64,000 nucleotides of DNA from Trebonia sp963843745 (GCA_963843745.1 CAWJLP010000009.1:1-64000), one strand, 5' to 3'; counted from the first letter of the stretch, positions 1 through 7,805 are shown. Numbers and translations are program-made. Notes: generated by a model not told the origin, from the sequence alone.

Positions 1-112
1 GCGGATACTTGCGCTCGTCATCAAAAGGACTCCGCCCCCGTCGGCAACGGAGGGGCAGGACCCACGTGCATGTTTATGCGCTACCCGCAGGGCCGAGAAC
101 GCACGCACATGG

Positions 113-180
113 CTGATATGCAGGTGATCGTGAGGCTCCAGGATCGAGGCGCACTGCGCCTCGATCACCTGCAGGATCAG
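113..180. repeat. Nested inverted repeats (alternative hairpins)
   Basis: An 11-bp perfect hairpin, GATCGAGGCGC (142-152) with GCGCCTCGATC (156-166), has only a 3-base loop. The flanks can form a competing longer stem: CAGGTGATCG at 121-130 is complementary to CGATCACCTG at 162-171, extended imperfectly by CTGAT (113-117) and ATCAG (176-180). The two structures share bases 162-166, so they are mutually exclusive. This layout could suit an operator or a switchable RNA leader; function is unknown. Confidence 0.6.
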
Positions 181-233
181 GCATTATGTGAGCCCGAAGG
201 GCGCGGTGATCTATTGATCACCCACATAATGCC
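180..233. repeat. Three-helix cruciform / three-way junction candidate
   Basis: A perfect 11-bp outer stem (GGCATTATGTG at 180-190, CACATAATGCC at 223-233) encloses two perfect inner hairpins: GCCC-GAA-GGGC at 192-202 and GGTGATC-TATT-GATCACC at 205-222. Only three bases are left unpaired at the junction. Such dense pairing is unlikely by chance and suggests selection for a structured DNA or RNA. I do not recognise the family. Confidence 0.65.
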
Positions 234-346
234 GCAGACAGGGCGATGGTCTCTCGTGATGCTGGCGATCATATCCGGGCGTCTCACGCCGCGGACCGTG
301 TTTGCTTCATCAGCGAAGGACTCGAAGAGGGATCTATTCTGGCAAA

Positions 347-817
347 GTGCCGGACCTGAGCAGCTTCGACCTGGAGGAGATCGGCAACGCACTGGCCGAC
401 CAGACCGACTACGAACACCGGTGGCTGATCAACCCGCAGACCGGAGAGATCGCGTTCTGGACAGCCGACACGGGCATCGACGGCCAGACACCGATTGACC
501 TCGACGATCTGGATCTGGTCTGCATCCATCCCCTGCCGTCCTGGGTCTGGTACCAGGACATGGCCGACTTCGCCGACACCATCACCGATGAGCGCGCCGG
601 GCGCAGGCTAACACGGGCCATCCAGGGGAAAGGCGCCTTCCGCCGGTTCAGGGACGAGCTCCACGAGGAGTATCCGGATCTGCTGCCGTCGTGGTACGCA
701 TTCCGCGATGTTCGCGCTAAGCGCCGTGCCGTCCAATGGCTGGCCGACAATTCGCTCGTCGATGACGATGCTTCCAGCCGCTTTCTGACCGCTCATCCAG
801 ATCCCGATCTGCCCTGA
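347..817 (+). CDS. UPF0158 family protein
   Basis: Predicted soluble protein of about 156 residues. The order of features matches the UPF0158 family: an N-terminal DLSSFDLEEI start, a segment describing an acidic central part (TGEIAFW, then DLDDLDLVCIHPLP), the stretch YQDMADFADTITD, and the family hallmark GAFRRFRDEL followed by an aromatic SWYAFRD. The biochemical role of the family is not established. I chose the GTG at 347 because homologues begin near this point; a TTG at 302 in the same frame would add 15 poorly conserved residues. An AGAGGG lies about 13 bases upstream of 347. The gene converges with the VapC toxin gene. Confidence 0.75.
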   Translation: MPDLSSFDLEEIGNALADQTDYEHRWLINPQTGEIAFWTADTGIDGQTPIDLDDLDLVCIHPLPSWVWYQDMADFADTITDERAGRRLTRAIQGKGAFRRFRDELHEEYPDLLPSWYAFRDVRAKRRAVQWLADNSLVDDDASSRFLTAHPDPDLP

Positions 818-855
818 CCTTTGATCATGCCGGTGGCCGGATGGACTTGGTCTGT

Positions 856-1230
856 TCAGGCCGGGAGGATGGTGACCCTGTACCTGCGGCAGTTCTCATC
901 CCGGGTGACCAGGGTGAGATCCTCGCACTGCGCTTGAGCGACCAGCATTCTGTCGAATGGGTCGCGGTGGATCATCGGCAGGCGCCCTGCGGTAATCGCG
1001 TGGTCGAAGCTGATGGGCAGGTGCCGGAACCCACTCTCATGGATCCGTTCCGGGAGCCCGGCGGGTTCCGGGAATTTGCCGATGGCTTGCTTGATGGCCA
1101 CTTCCCAGACGGTCGCCGCGCTGACGTAGACGTCCGGCTCGTGGTCGAGCCGGTCCTTGATGTCGTCGGCAAGCGCGGGGTCGTCGGCCAGCCACCAGAG
1201 CACCACGTGCGTGTCGAGCAGCAGGCTCAC
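856..1230 (-). CDS. vapC: Type II toxin, PIN-domain ribonuclease (VapC-like)
   Basis: A 124-residue single-domain PIN protein, the usual VapC length. The acidic metal-binding set is complete: Asp6 in LLLDTHVVLWW, Glu43 in VWEVAIKQ, Asp90 and Asp93 in HRDPFDRMLVAQA, and Asp111 in LVTRDE. VapC toxins are Mg-dependent endoribonucleases that cleave specific structured RNAs such as tRNA. The start overlaps the stop of the antitoxin gene by 4 bases, so the two are translationally coupled in the order antitoxin then toxin. The spectrum of RNA targets cannot be read from sequence. The residue pattern most resembles the subgroup paired with Phd/YefM-type antitoxins. Confidence 0.88.
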   Translation of the reverse strand: MSLLLDTHVVLWWLADDPALADDIKDRLDHEPDVYVSAATVWEVAIKQAIGKFPEPAGLPERIHESGFRHLPISFDHAITAGRLPMIHRDPFDRMLVAQAQCEDLTLVTRDENCRRYRVTILPA

Positions 1231-1484
1231 GGCGCGGTCCCGAAGTCGTCGGCGATGGCGTCGTTGACTTCGCGGGAATCCCAGTCCGGCGCCATGACGA
1301 GCTTGCCGCGCAGCGAGCCCCGTGCCGTCCGGTGGACGGCACGGCTCAACGGGACCACCTTGGCGACAGGCGTTCCCGCGCGGCTGATGATGATCTCCTC
1401 GCCGTGCTCGACCCGCTCGATGATCCGTGACAGGTTGGTCTTCGCATCATGGATGTTGAACTGCGAGCTGCTCTCCGCGGCCAA
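1227..1484 (-). CDS. Type II antitoxin, Phd/YefM-like
   Basis: An 85-residue protein with the Phd/YefM fold signature near its start: FNIHDAKTNLSRIIERVEHGEEIIISRAGTP split over residues 9-39, the DNA-binding dimer region, followed by a charged tail likely to wrap the PIN toxin. It starts with TTG at 1484, supported by GGAGGG about 7 bases upstream. It lies directly ahead of, and overlaps by 4 bases, the vapC gene. By family knowledge it neutralises the toxin and represses its own operon. A perfect 10-bp palindrome sits just upstream. Confidence 0.85.
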   Translation of the reverse strand: MAAESSSQFNIHDAKTNLSRIIERVEHGEEIIISRAGTPVAKVVPLSRAVHRTARGSLRGKLVMAPDWDSREVNDAIADDFGTAP

Positions 1485-1494
1485 TGTACCCTCC

Positions 1495-1504
1495 CTTAGC
1501 TAAG
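1495..1504. promoter_or_regulatory. Candidate operator of the toxin-antitoxin operon
   Basis: Perfect palindrome CTTAGCTAAG, 10 bases upstream of the antitoxin TTG start and overlapping its likely promoter/ribosome-site region. Phd-type antitoxins bind short palindromes at this position. It also lies between the divergent antitoxin and enoyl-CoA hydratase genes. Confidence 0.45.
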
Positions 1505-1549
1505 AGGTTAGTCCAGTTGCGACGAATAAGCTACGAGCGAGACGTTGCC

Positions 1550-2347
1550 GTGACGGGTGTGGAGGTGGGTGGCTTGGGCGAGTTCGTGCGGGTCGAGGTG
1601 GCGGACGCTATCGCGACGATCCGGCTGGACCGGCCGAAGATGAACGCGCTCAACGCGCAGGTCCAGGATGAGATCGCGGCCGCGGCGGCCGAGGTGAGCC
1701 AGGACGCGGCGGTTCGCGCGGTCATCCTGTACGGCGGTGAGCGGGTGTTCGCGGCGGGCGCCGACGTCAAGGAGATGGAGCAGCTCGGATACCCGCAGAT
1801 GGCCGAGCGGTCGGCGCGGCTGCAGGCCTCGTTCAGCGCCGTCGCCGACATCCCGAAGCCGGTCGTGGCGGCGGTGACCGGGTACGCGCTCGGCGGCGGT
1901 CTCGAGCTGGCGCTGTGCGCCGACTTCCGGGTCCTCGGCGAGAACGCGAAGGTGGGCCAGCCCGAGATCCTGCTCGGCATCATCCCAGGGGCGGGCGGGA
2001 CGCAGCGGCTGCCGCGGCTGATCGGCCCGGCCCGGGCCAAGGACCTGATCTTCACCGGCAGGCACGTGCCCGCCGCCGAAGCCCTCGCGATCGGGCTGGC
2101 CGACGCGGTGGTTCCCGACGAGGAGGTCTACCAGGCCGCGCGGGACATGGTGGCCAGGTACGCCACCGGGCCCGCGCTGGCGCTGCGCGCGGCAAAGCAG
2201 GCGGTCGACAAGGGACTCGAGGTGGACCTGGCCACCGGCCTGGAGATCGAGCGGCTGCAGTTCGCCGCGCTGTTCGCCACCGAGGATCAGAAGACGGGCA
2301 TGCGCAGCTTCGTCGAGCGCAGCGAGCCCGCCTTCGAGGGGCGTTAG
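1550..2347 (+). CDS. Enoyl-CoA hydratase/isomerase (crotonase family)
   Basis: About 265 residues, the normal size of a single-domain crotonase. It should hydrate trans-2-enoyl-CoA in fatty acid or amino acid breakdown. The oxyanion-hole stretch is present (FAAGADVKEM), as are the two catalytic glutamates 20 residues apart: Glu119 in GGGLELALCADFR and Glu139 in GQPEILLGIIPGAGG. The C-terminal helical part ends with the usual EDQKTGMRSFVER. Start: GTG at 1550 was chosen because the longer frame beginning at 1484 would run through the antitoxin control region and adds non-family residues. The substrate range is undetermined. Confidence 0.85.
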   Translation: MTGVEVGGLGEFVRVEVADAIATIRLDRPKMNALNAQVQDEIAAAAAEVSQDAAVRAVILYGGERVFAAGADVKEMEQLGYPQMAERSARLQASFSAVADIPKPVVAAVTGYALGGGLELALCADFRVLGENAKVGQPEILLGIIPGAGGTQRLPRLIGPARAKDLIFTGRHVPAAEALAIGLADAVVPDEEVYQAARDMVARYATGPALALRAAKQAVDKGLEVDLATGLEIERLQFAALFATEDQKTGMRSFVERSEPAFEGR

Positions 2348-2377
2348 GCGCAATCCGGCCGCGACACTGGAGAAGGC

Positions 2378-2943
2378 ATGAGCTTCGAGTACCTGGCGGA
2401 CCCGTCGAGCGGTTCCGCGTGGAAGGCCTGCTGCCCGGTCGCCCCGAGCCCTACTTCCTGAAGCGCGGCGAGGGCGAGCACGCCATGCTCTTCGCCGACC
2501 TGTTCACGGTCCTGCTGACCGGCGACGAGACCGAGGGCCAGTTCGGCGTCTTCACCAGCCAGGCTCCTCGGGGACAGCTGATCCCCGCGCACGCTCACCA
2601 CAGGACCCACGAGGTGTTCTACATCGTCGAAGGCGGCGTACGCGTCTACATCCAGGACCGCGACGGGACGAAGACGTCGCAGCTGCTGGCCGCGGGCGAC
2701 TTCGGGTACATACCAGCCGGCCTGGTGCACGCCTACCAGGTGGCGGAGGCGGCGTTGATTCTCGGTGTCTCCACCGGCGGTTTCGAGCGTTTCTTCCAGC
2801 AGATGGGGCAGCCCACCGACCACCCCGCCGCCGGCCAGCCGCCGTTCATCCCTGACCTCCCGCGAATGCAGGCCGCCGCCCAGGCGCACGACATGGAGTT
2901 CCTGCCCGGCTTCGAATGGCCGGCGCAGCCCGATCAGGAATAG
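2378..2943 (+). CDS. Quercetin-dioxygenase-like cupin protein, apparently frameshifted near its start
   Basis: The cupin body is intact: PYFLKRGEGE, then metal-binding motif 1 (IPAHAHHRTHEVFYIVEGG) and motif 2 (GDFGYIPAGLVHAY), ending at 2943. Bicupin-like quercetinases use such His/Glu ligands to bind a metal and cleave flavonols, but many relatives have other roles. The only start with a good ribosome site (GGAGAAGG) is the ATG at 2378, which reads MSFEYLADP and then leaves the frame. Adding one C to the CCC at 2401-2403 would join it to VERFRVEGLLPGRPEP. Without that base, translation would have to begin at the GTG at 2419, which has no ribosome site. So this is a 1-base deletion or a sequencing error. 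Confidence 0.75.
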
Positions 2944-2972
2944 CCGGCGCTGGCAAATGCGATACTTGAACC

Positions 2973-3383
2973 GTGACTGAGCCTGACGACGCGCTCTCCC
3001 TCGAGATGGTCACGGCCGCGCTGCGGATGGACAGCGCCGACGTGGCGGTGTACACGCGTGTCCTCACCAAGTCGCTGAGCGAGGCGCTGCCGCCCGGTTA
3101 CGTGACCGTCGAGCGCGAGCGCTCTGTGTCCGACCGGATGCGCGGCCGCCCCGGCGAGATCTCCAAGGTGGTCGTGCGGCTTGGCGACCAGCTCATGACG
3201 CTCGCGGTCAAGAACGGGCAGCCCGTCGCCGAGATCTGCCGCGAGGTCCGCGGCGTGGTGCTGTCGAGGGAGAACGTGCCGTTCCAGCAGTGGGCGAGCG
3301 CGCTGGCCAGCGCGCTCGTGGTGCACGCGGAGAGCAACGCGCAGGCCGCTCAGGCCCTGCGCCGCCTCGTCACCGGCGCGTAG
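2973..3383 (+). CDS. Conserved actinobacterial protein of unknown function
   Basis: A 136-residue, cytoplasmic-looking protein with no membrane segment and no motif I can name. It is helical at both ends, with a central basic part (VTVERERSVSDRMRG) and a final alanine-rich helix. The GTG start at 2973 lies 6 bases after GATACT (2961-2966), preceded by TGC as in an extended -10 element, so the mRNA is probably leaderless. It sits 58 bases before a Ser/Thr kinase gene on the same strand and might be functionally linked to it, but nothing shows this directly. Confidence 0.6.
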   Translation: MTEPDDALSLEMVTAALRMDSADVAVYTRVLTKSLSEALPPGYVTVERERSVSDRMRGRPGEISKVVVRLGDQLMTLAVKNGQPVAEICREVRGVVLSRENVPFQQWASALASALVVHAESNAQAAQALRRLVTGA

Positions 3384-3441
3384 GGCCGTTATCTGCCCTT
3401 TACAGAAAATCTCCGGACCCGGACGTACTCTGGAATGCACC

Positions 3442-5145
3442 ATGCCTGCACTGGATGCGCTTCCGAGCAAGATCGGCCCTTACCGCCTGCTCGACAAGAT
3501 CGGCGAAGGCGGCATGGGCGTGGTCTACCTTGCCCGCGACGCAGAAAGCCGGCCAGTGGCGGTCAAGATCCTCGGGCCCGCCGTGGCGGGGGACCCGAAC
3601 GCCAGGCGGCGCCTGCTCCGTGAGGTCGAGACCATGCGGCGGGTACGCAGCCGGTACGTCGCGGAGATCCTCGACGCTGACGTCACCGGCGACGCGCCGT
3701 ACATCGTGACCAGGTACGTTCCCGGCCGCACGCTCGAGGACGTCGTGCGGACAGACGGCCCGCTGCGCGGGCAGGCGCTTGACCGGCTGGCCGGGGGGCT
3801 GGCCGAGGCGATCGCCGCGATCCACGCCGCCGGGGTGGTGCACCGCGATCTCAAGCCCGGCAACGTGATGCTGGTCGACGGGCAGCCGGTGGTGATCGAC
3901 TTCGGCATCGCGCACGTCCCTGACTCGACGCGGCTGACGCAGACCGGCATGGTGATGGGCACGCCCGGATACCTGGCCCCCGAAGTCATCGAGGGCCAGG
4001 CGAGCAGCGGCGCGTCCGACGTGCACTCCTGGGGCGCGACTGTGGCGTTCGCGGCGACCGGGCGTCATCCGTACGGCAGCGGGACGTTCCAGACGATCTT
4101 CTTCCGGGTGCTGCAGGGGAAGGCGGAGCTTACCGGCGTCCCCGCGGCCCTGCTGCCGCTGGTGGTCGCGGCGCTCGCCACCGAACCGCAGGCCCGCCCG
4201 CCCGCCAGGTGGCTGGCCGACCGCTGCGCCGAGCTGCCGCTGGGCGGCGGCCTGCCGGCGGGCGTCGGGCCGAACGGCACGCGGCTTTCCACGGCCTCGG
4301 TCCAAGCGCCCCTGGCGAATGGCCTGAATGGGTCGCGGCGGCGGGCGGCCAGGGCCGGCGTCGCGCCGCTCGTGCCGGCGCCCGCGCCGGTATTCCGCGG
4401 TCCTTCAGAGGCGGCCGCCGACGTGGCGGACCTGCTGCCGCCGGTCCGGTACTCCCGGCGCCCTGCCGTCGCCGCCGCTCCCGCTGCGGCCCCGCGGCCC
4501 GCGGCCACGGCGCCGGTAGCCGGGCACGGGCTGGTCATGCTGGCGTTCGTGGTCATGGCGGTGGCGCTCAGCGTGGTGCTTCCTGTCGCGGGCACAGCAC
4601 TCGTGCTCGCAGTGATCACGTTGCTGCGGGCGGCGGACCGGGCCCAGTCGGGTCTCGCGGTCCGGCGTTCCGTGCGCGGGCCGCGGCCAAGCGACATCCT
4701 GGTGGTGGTCGTGACCGCGCCGTGGACGGTCGCCAGGGCACTCGTCACGACGGTGCTGCTGGCACCGCTGGCGCTGCCGGTGGCCGCGGCGGCCGCGGCG
4801 CTGTCCGTGCTGCTCGTGCAAGCGGACTCGCTGCCGAAGGCGGGCGGCTGGGCGGCCGGCGCCGCGGTGGCGTTCTTCTGCCTCGGGCCCGGTTCGCGCC
4901 GTCCGCGGCGCCAGTTGCGCCGGATAACCGGCGGGGTGATCCGCAGCCGCACCGCGATGACGGTCGCGATCATCTCTTCGTGGGCGCTGGCCGCCGCCAC
5001 GGTGTCCTCTGCGCTGTCGCAGCCGCCGCTGGTGTGGCCGGCGTCGAGCTGGATGCTGCCGCAGCTGCCGTCACTGGGCAGGTCGCTGCACTCCGTCCAG
5101 CAGGGGCTGCTTGGGCACGCTGTGCGCATGCTGAACCTGCCCTGA
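3442..5145 (+). CDS. Membrane-anchored serine/threonine protein kinase
   Basis: A 567-residue PASTA-less bacterial eukaryotic-like kinase. The N-terminal kinase domain (about 12-265) has every key element: glycine loop GEGGMGVVY (21-29), Lys42 in VAVKIL, Glu61, HRDLKPGNV with Asp136 and Asn141, the DFG aspartate 153, and APE at 179-181. A Pro/Ala-rich linker follows. Then come several hydrophobic segments (about 360-390, 415-455, 470-485, 500-525), so the kinase is tethered by multiple helices rather than the usual single one, with no obvious extracellular sensor. Its last 75 bases overlap the end of the convergent FHA gene, a plausible phospho-threonine partner. TACTCT at 3426-3431 may be a -10 element giving a very short leader. 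Confidence 0.9.
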   Translation: MPALDALPSKIGPYRLLDKIGEGGMGVVYLARDAESRPVAVKILGPAVAGDPNARRRLLREVETMRRVRSRYVAEILDADVTGDAPYIVTRYVPGRTLEDVVRTDGPLRGQALDRLAGGLAEAIAAIHAAGVVHRDLKPGNVMLVDGQPVVIDFGIAHVPDSTRLTQTGMVMGTPGYLAPEVIEGQASSGASDVHSWGATVAFAATGRHPYGSGTFQTIFFRVLQGKAELTGVPAALLPLVVAALATEPQARPPARWLADRCAELPLGGGLPAGVGPNGTRLSTASVQAPLANGLNGSRRRAARAGVAPLVPAPAPVFRGPSEAAADVADLLPPVRYSRRPAVAAAPAAAPRPAATAPVAGHGLVMLAFVVMAVALSVVLPVAGTALVLAVITLLRAADRAQSGLAVRRSVRGPRPSDILVVVVTAPWTVARALVTTVLLAPLALPVAAAAAALSVLLVQADSLPKAGGWAAGAAVAFFCLGPGSRRPRRQLRRITGGVIRSRTAMTVAIISSWALAAATVSSALSQPPLVWPASSWMLPQLPSLGRSLHSVQQGLLGHAVRMLNLP

Positions 5146-5730
5146 GCCGTGGTCGGCGAGCGGCCGGACCAGGCCGAGGGCAATGACCTCGTTCGCCAGC
5201 CGGGTGCGCCGGTTCGGTCCCTCGGGCACCCGGAACTTCTGGTAGAGCCGCAGCAGGTGCTGCTTGACCGCCGCCTCGGTCACGACCAGGTCGTCGGCTA
5301 TCTCCCTCGCGGTTGCGGGCGTGACGAACGCGTCGTCGGATAGCGCGGGCCGGCACAGGGAGATGAGCACGTCGAGTTCCCTGCGCGTCAGTTCGGGGGC
5401 GGCGGAGCGGCGCAATTCCGCGTCCGCGGCCAGCTCCTCCCTGGGCAGCCCCTCGATCTTGCAGCGCGCGGAGCCGAAGGTCAGCACGTCACCGTCGTCC
5501 AGCACCCGGCGGGCAACGGGCCTGCCGTTTACCCGCGTGCCGTTCCGTGATAATCCGAGATCGGCCACATAATAGTAAGGACCGCGCCGCTGAATTTCCG
5601 CGTGCAGCCTGGACACGCTCGGATCATCGAGCCTGATGTCTACGCCATGCCCCCGGCCTATCGTCGTGATGTCGCCACGTAGGGGAATTAGGTCCCCGGT
5701 CTCCTCTATGCGAATGTAAGGCGTGTCCAC
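5071..5730 (-). CDS. FHA domain protein with C-terminal helix-turn-helix
   Basis: About 219 residues. The N-terminal FHA domain (roughly 5-95) carries the phospho-threonine-binding signature: TTIGRG, then SVSRLHAEI, then SRNGTRVNGR. A linker leads to a C-terminal HTH-like region (about 115-185) containing ELTRRELDVLISL and TAREIADDLVVTEAAVKQHL, which resembles a LuxR-type or response-regulator output domain. It may thus turn a kinase signal into DNA binding. Start: GTG at 5730 has GGGAGG upstream; the TTG 18 bases earlier does not. It runs toward the Ser/Thr kinase and their 3' ends overlap by 75 bases, so antisense effects between the two mRNAs are possible. Confidence 0.85.
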   Translation of the reverse strand: MDTPYIRIEETGDLIPLRGDITTIGRGHGVDIRLDDPSVSRLHAEIQRRGPYYYVADLGLSRNGTRVNGRPVARRVLDDGDVLTFGSARCKIEGLPREELAADAELRRSAAPELTRRELDVLISLCRPALSDDAFVTPATAREIADDLVVTEAAVKQHLLRLYQKFRVPEGPNRRTRLANEVIALGLVRPLADHGSGQVQHAHSVPKQPLLDGVQRPAQ

Positions 5731-6004
5731 GCCAGACCCTCCCGTCAATCGAAGACGTGACGCTTATCTCACTGTAGCGTTAGCGTGGCCGCTGAGTAAG
5801 CGTCAACTAGCCTGGGAGTGACGCGCACACTTCCGTGCGTTACGGGTGTCTGGGCGCGCGGCGGCGCGCCGGGAGCGGTAAACTTCGCAGCTAGCAGGGG
5901 ACGTGCTGTCCGCCGGACATGCCGGGACGCGCGGCGACGAGGACTTATCACCGGTTGCCCCGGTCCGTGAAGGAGATCGTCTTGACCTTTGCTATGGCAG
6001 TGCG

Positions 6005-6577
6005 ATGACACGCCAGACGCAAGCGCCCTCTGGCTTCCCGCGCTACGGAGTCCCGGTGCGGCAAGCAGGCGCCACCGTACGTTCGGTAAACCAGGGCGAG
6101 GAGGCGGCGCGGGCCGGAAACTGGGACGCTGCTCCCTGGCCACCGCAGGGCCGCCCCCCGCAGCAGGGCGCCGCACCCGAGCCAGCCGTCCAGGCGGCCC
6201 CGGGCGCGCGGGCAGCCAGAAGGACCGCGGCCACCAGGGCGCGGCGCGAGCGCAGCCTGATCGCCGTCGTCCCGTACCTGGTCCTCCTGCTGTGCACCGT
6301 CGCCGGCGTGTATATCGCCTGGCGCGACGGTTCGGCTGGCGGCGGCGCTGGCGGTGTCATCGCCGGACTGGCGCTGCTCGCGGCCGCGGTGGTCCGGGGA
6401 CTGCTGCCGGCCAGGCTGGCCGGGCTGCTCGCGTCGCGGCGCCGGGCGACTGACGTGATCACGCTCGCTGCATTCGGCGCTTGCCTGCTGATTGCGGGCT
6501 TGGTTTTGCCGCGCTTAGGGCCGCTATCCGCACAAGGGAGAATGGCGGGCCCGCCGATGAAAGGGAAACACGGATAA
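6005..6577 (+). CDS. DUF3017 membrane protein
   Basis: About 190 residues: a Pro/Gln-rich cytoplasmic N-terminus, then hydrophobic segments starting LIAVVPYLVLLLCTVAGVYI, GGVIAGLALLAAAVVRGLL and VITLAAFGACLLIAGLVL. This is the arrangement of DUF3017, a small actinobacterial membrane protein of unknown role that sits next to the malate dehydrogenase gene in other actinomycetes, as it nearly does here. The ATG at 6005 was chosen over an upstream in-frame start at 5903, whose extension is not conserved-looking. It ends one base before the icd start. The 274 bases upstream hold a GGCGCGC/GCGCGCC hairpin but no gene. Confidence 0.75.
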   Translation: MTRQTQAPSGFPRYGVPVRQAGATVRSVNQGEEAARAGNWDAAPWPPQGRPPQQGAAPEPAVQAAPGARAARRTAATRARRERSLIAVVPYLVLLLCTVAGVYIAWRDGSAGGGAGGVIAGLALLAAAVVRGLLPARLAGLLASRRRATDVITLAAFGACLLIAGLVLPRLGPLSAQGRMAGPPMKGKHG

Positions 6578-6578
6578 C

Positions 6579-7805
6579 ATGTCGAAAATCAAGGTGGCTA
6601 ATCCCGTCGTCGAGCTAGACGGCGACGAGATGACCAGGATCATCTGGCAGCTCATCAAGGACCAGCTGATACTCCCGTACCTGGATATCAACCTGGAGTA
6701 TTACGATCTCTCCGTCCAGAACCGGGACGCCACCGACGACCAGGTGACGATCGACGCGGCGCATGCCATTCGGCGGCACGGCGTCGGCGTCAAGTGCGCC
6801 ACGATCACGCCGGACGAGGCGCGGGTCACCGAGTTCGGGCTGAAGAAGATGTGGCGGTCGCCGAACGGGACGATCAGGAACATCCTCGGCGGCACTATCT
6901 TCCGCGAGCCGATCGTCATCTCCAACATCCCACGGCTGGTGCCGAGCTGGACCAAGCCGATCATCATCGGCAGGCACGCGCACGCCGACCAGTACAAGGC
7001 GTCCGACTTCGTGGTTCCCGGGCCGGGCACCGTCACGATCACCTACGTGCCCGACTCGCCCGAGGACGGCAGGCCGATCGAGATGGAAGTGGCGAAGTTC
7101 ACCGGCGGCGGCGTCGCGATGGCCATGTACAACTACGACGACTCGATCCGCGACTTCGCGCGGGCCACCATGCGGTACGCGATCAGCCGGCGGTTCCCGC
7201 TGTACCTGTCCACGAAGAACACGATCCTCAAGGCGTACGACGGGCGGTTCAAGGACATCTTCGCCGAGATCTTCGAGGCGGAGTTCAAGGCCGAGTTCGA
7301 GGCCGCGGGGATCACCTACGAGCACCGCCTCATCGACGACATGGTCGCCCAGGTGCTCAAGTGGGACGGCGGCATCGTCTGGGCGTGCAAGAACTACGAC
7401 GGCGACGTGCAGTCCGACGTGGTGGCGCAGGGCTACGGGTCGCTCGGGCTGATGACGTCGGTGCTGATGACGCCGGATGGCCGTACGGTCGAGGCGGAGG
7501 CCGCGCACGGCACCGTGACCAGGCACTACCGGCAGCACCAGCAGGGCAGGCCGACGTCGACCAACCCGGTCGCGTCGATCTTCGCCTGGACGCGCGGGCT
7601 CGCGCACCGCGCCAAGCTCGACGGCACGCCGGAGCTCGCGGAGTTCGCCGGCACGCTGGAGCGGGTCTGCATCGAGACGATCCAGGGCGGCCAGATGACG
7701 AAGGACCTCGCGCTGCTCGTCGGGCCGGACACGCCGTACCTGAACACGCAGGAGTTCCTCGACGCGCTCGACGGTAACCTGCGTGCTGCGATGGCCAACA
7801 TCTAG
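6579..7805 (+). CDS. icd: NADP-dependent isocitrate dehydrogenase
   Basis: A 408-residue type II (eukaryote-like) homodimeric isocitrate dehydrogenase. It converts isocitrate to 2-oxoglutarate and CO2 with NADP in the TCA cycle. Family landmarks run in order: VVELDGDEMTRIIW at the start, RNILGGTIFREPI with the substrate-binding arginines, RHAHADQY, STKNTILKAYDGRFKDIF, the metal-binding LIDDMVAQ, and DVQSDVVAQGYGSLGLM. EAAHGTVTRHYR near the C-terminus is the NADP-preferring loop. It starts with ATG immediately after the DUF3017 stop and is followed 22 bases later by mdh, so the three genes probably form one transcript. Confidence 0.97.
   Translation: MSKIKVANPVVELDGDEMTRIIWQLIKDQLILPYLDINLEYYDLSVQNRDATDDQVTIDAAHAIRRHGVGVKCATITPDEARVTEFGLKKMWRSPNGTIRNILGGTIFREPIVISNIPRLVPSWTKPIIIGRHAHADQYKASDFVVPGPGTVTITYVPDSPEDGRPIEMEVAKFTGGGVAMAMYNYDDSIRDFARATMRYAISRRFPLYLSTKNTILKAYDGRFKDIFAEIFEAEFKAEFEAAGITYEHRLIDDMVAQVLKWDGGIVWACKNYDGDVQSDVVAQGYGSLGLMTSVLMTPDGRTVEAEAAHGTVTRHYRQHQQGRPTSTNPVASIFAWTRGLAHRAKLDGTPELAEFAGTLERVCIETIQGGQMTKDLALLVGPDTPYLNTQEFLDALDGNLRAAMANI

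Larger units (their letters stand above)
1..346. other. Intergenic stretch without a supportable gene, rich in hairpins
   Basis: I see no convincing coding frame here; the open frames lack a usable ribosome site and overlap inverted repeats. The stretch instead holds a run of short perfect palindromes: GCAT-GTTT-ATGC at 68-79, a competing hairpin pair at 113-180, and a three-helix arrangement at 180-233. It ends just before the UPF0158 gene, so part of it could be that gene's leader. The left end is cut by the window. Confidence 0.6.

Noticed and set aside
70..498. Open frame on the plus strand across the hairpin cluster
   Set aside because: No ribosome site, no similarity, overlaps the palindromes and the UPF0158 start in another frame.
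1915..2943. Single 342-codon frame covering the crotonase 3' half and the cupin
   Set aside because: Its first half is a shadow frame of the crotonase; only the part after about 2404 is a real protein.
5769..6176. 135-codon minus-strand open frame upstream of DUF3017
   Set aside because: Arg/Pro-rich composition typical of a shadow of high-GC DNA; no family features.
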